From positions 1 through 22,903 of the forward strand of contig JBJXGF010000207.1 of assembly GCA_046153015.1 (NCBI GenBank): a stretch of DNA of 22,903 bases, given 5' to 3'. This document shows, piece after piece, positions 22,102-22,903 of this stretch. The stretch's first letter is position 1, and each line of letters starts with the position of its first letter. The notes beneath the pieces are model-generated. The model had not been told where the DNA came from, did no database searches, and saw nothing but the letters and a program-made list of their open reading frames with translations. The translations under genes were made by a program, and so were the position numbers. Source of the stretch: JBJXGF01 sp046153015 (GTDB taxonomy: Bacteria; Actinomycetota; Acidimicrobiia; Acidimicrobiales; CAIXPF01).

Positions 22102-22107
22102 GGTCAA
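22102..22107 (-). promoter_or_regulatory. Possible -35 for the acyl-CoA synthetase gene (TTGACC)
   Basis: TTGACC on the minus strand lies in the 75-base divergent gap, 54 bases before the GTG start. No convincing -10 sits 16-18 bases downstream, so this is tentative. Confidence 0.25.
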
Positions 22108-22111
22108 CGCC

Positions 22112-22117
22112 TAGCTT
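22112..22117 (+). promoter_or_regulatory. -10 element of a probable leaderless thiolase transcript (TAGCTT)
   Basis: TAGCTT, identical to the livG -10, is followed by exactly six bases and then the GTG start at 22124. That spacing is typical of leaderless actinobacterial genes, and no Shine-Dalgarno is present. The TAG is also an in-frame stop that prevents a longer start. Confidence 0.5.
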
Positions 22118-22123
22118 GGCGCC

Positions 22124-22903
22124 GTGCAGGGCGTTCTCATCGTCGACGCCGTGCGCACCCCGTTCGGGGGGCGCAACGGCGCGCTGTCCGGCTGGCACCC
22201 GGCCGAGCTGGCCGCCCGCTGCACCGCCGCGCTGCTCGAACGCACCGGCCTGCCCGGCGACGAGGTGGACGACCTGCTCCTCGGCTGCGTCACGTGGGCC
22301 GGCGCGCAGAGCTTCAACGTGGCCCGCACCGCGGCGCTCGCCGCCGGCCTGCCCCTGCGCACGCCCGGCGTCACGCTCGACCGCCAGGGCGCCTCCGGCC
22401 TCAGCGCGCTGGCGCTCGGCGCCGCCGCGGCCGCGGCCGGCCAACTCGGCGTCGCCGTGGTGGGCGGCGTGGAGGTGACGAGCGTCGCGCCCCCCGGCGC
22501 GTCGGTGGGGGTGGGGTTCGGCTCGCCGTTCCCGCCCGCGGTCGCCAACCGCTTCCACGCCGAGGGGGGCCTGGTCCCGCCCGGGCCGGCGGCCGAGCTG
22601 CTGGCGGCGAGCGCCGGCCTCTCCCGGGAGGCGCTCGACGCGTACTCGCTCGACAGCGTGCAGCGGGCAGCGAGGGCGCAGGCCGAGGGCCGCTTCGTCG
22701 GGCAGCTCGTGGCGCTCGGGGCGCGCCGGCGCGACCCCGACACCGGCGAGGTGCGCGAAGGCCCGGGCCCCGCGCTCGACGAGGGCGTGGCGCAGAGCGG
22801 CGGCCGGGACGCCGCCGCCTTCGCCGCCGCGAAGCCCCTCTACCCGGACGGCGCCCTCGTCACGGCGTTGAATGCCGCCCCCCTGGCCGACGGCGCCGCG
22901 GCG
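22124..22903 (+). CDS. Thiolase-family protein (acetyl-CoA acetyltransferase-like), N-terminal part, active-site Cys absent
   Basis: 260 residues are visible before the window ends. The N-terminus VLIVDAVRTPFGGRNGALSGWHPAELAARC, LGCVTWAGAQSFNVARTAALAAGLP, LSREALDAYSLDSVQRAARAQAEGRF and LVTALNAAPLADGAAA align with the standard thiolase fold of FadA/acetyl-CoA acetyltransferases. Those enzymes cleave or form 3-ketoacyl-CoA. However, where thiolases have NRxCxSGL with the nucleophilic cysteine (about residue 90), this protein reads DRQGASGL, with Gly at the Cys position. GNAS before the DGAAA motif is also altered to LNAA. The C-terminal His and Cys motifs lie beyond the window. It may be a non-thiolytic or degenerate paralogue. 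The GTG start is fixed by an in-frame TAG four codons upstream. Confidence 0.9.
   Translation, partial: MQGVLIVDAVRTPFGGRNGALSGWHPAELAARCTAALLERTGLPGDEVDDLLLGCVTWAGAQSFNVARTAALAAGLPLRTPGVTLDRQGASGLSALALGAAAAAAGQLGVAVVGGVEVTSVAPPGASVGVGFGSPFPPAVANRFHAEGGLVPPGPAAELLAASAGLSREALDAYSLDSVQRAARAQAEGRFVGQLVALGARRRDPDTGEVREGPGPALDEGVAQSGGRDAAAFAAAKPLYPDGALVTALNAAPLADGAAA

Noticed and set aside
20159..22114. A 651-codon plus-strand open frame opposite the acyl-CoA synthetase gene
   Set aside because: It is antisense to a complete enzyme with all catalytic motifs. The translation is low-complexity, with no recognisable fold.

Overview
The window is very G+C-rich bacterial chromosomal DNA with tightly packed genes, many GTG or TTG starts and short start/stop overlaps. 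This composition, the actinobacterial style of the SixA, MetY and acyl-CoA enzymes, and a large family of Cys-rich LivK-type lipoproteins suggest a high-GC actinobacterium, possibly of the class Acidimicrobiia. The lineage is an inference, because no rRNA or other marker gene is present. All complete genes lie on the minus strand. Only the two genes cut by the window edges, a TldD/PmbA-type protease at the left and a thiolase at the right, lie on the plus strand. No gap between genes exceeds about 210 bases, and I see no tRNA, rRNA, CRISPR array, insertion sequence or integrase.

Left part (1-4600): the end of a TldD/PmbA metalloprotease-family gene converges on an ACAD10/11-like acyl-CoA dehydrogenase. 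Next, in transcription order from right to left, come a metY - CoA-binding protein - sixA operon with overlapping ends and a small DUF4190-like membrane protein.

Centre (4626-20036): about 15.4 kb is given over to branched-chain-amino-acid-type (HAAT/Liv) ABC transport. In transcription order it reads livG, livF, livH, livM, then six consecutive paralogous substrate-binding lipoproteins (called A to F here), then a second livH-livM pair. There is one ATPase pair, two permease pairs and six binding proteins. All six binding proteins share six invariant cysteines besides the lipid-anchor cysteine, a PAWGDP...PW segment and a C-terminal CxW(D/N)GxxC tail. Hairpins and lone -10-like hexamers between several of them suggest individually expressed modules. 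The livG operon has a good sigma70-type promoter (TTGACA, 17 bases, TAGCTT) followed at once by a perfect CRP-like palindrome.

Right part (20243-22903): a long-chain acyl-CoA synthetase is divergent from a thiolase-family gene that looks leaderless and lacks the usual nucleophilic cysteine. With the acyl-CoA dehydrogenase, these genes point to acyl-CoA metabolism next to the transport locus. The ligand of the transporters cannot be read from the sequence; amino acids are the default for the family, but amides or small organic acids are also possible.
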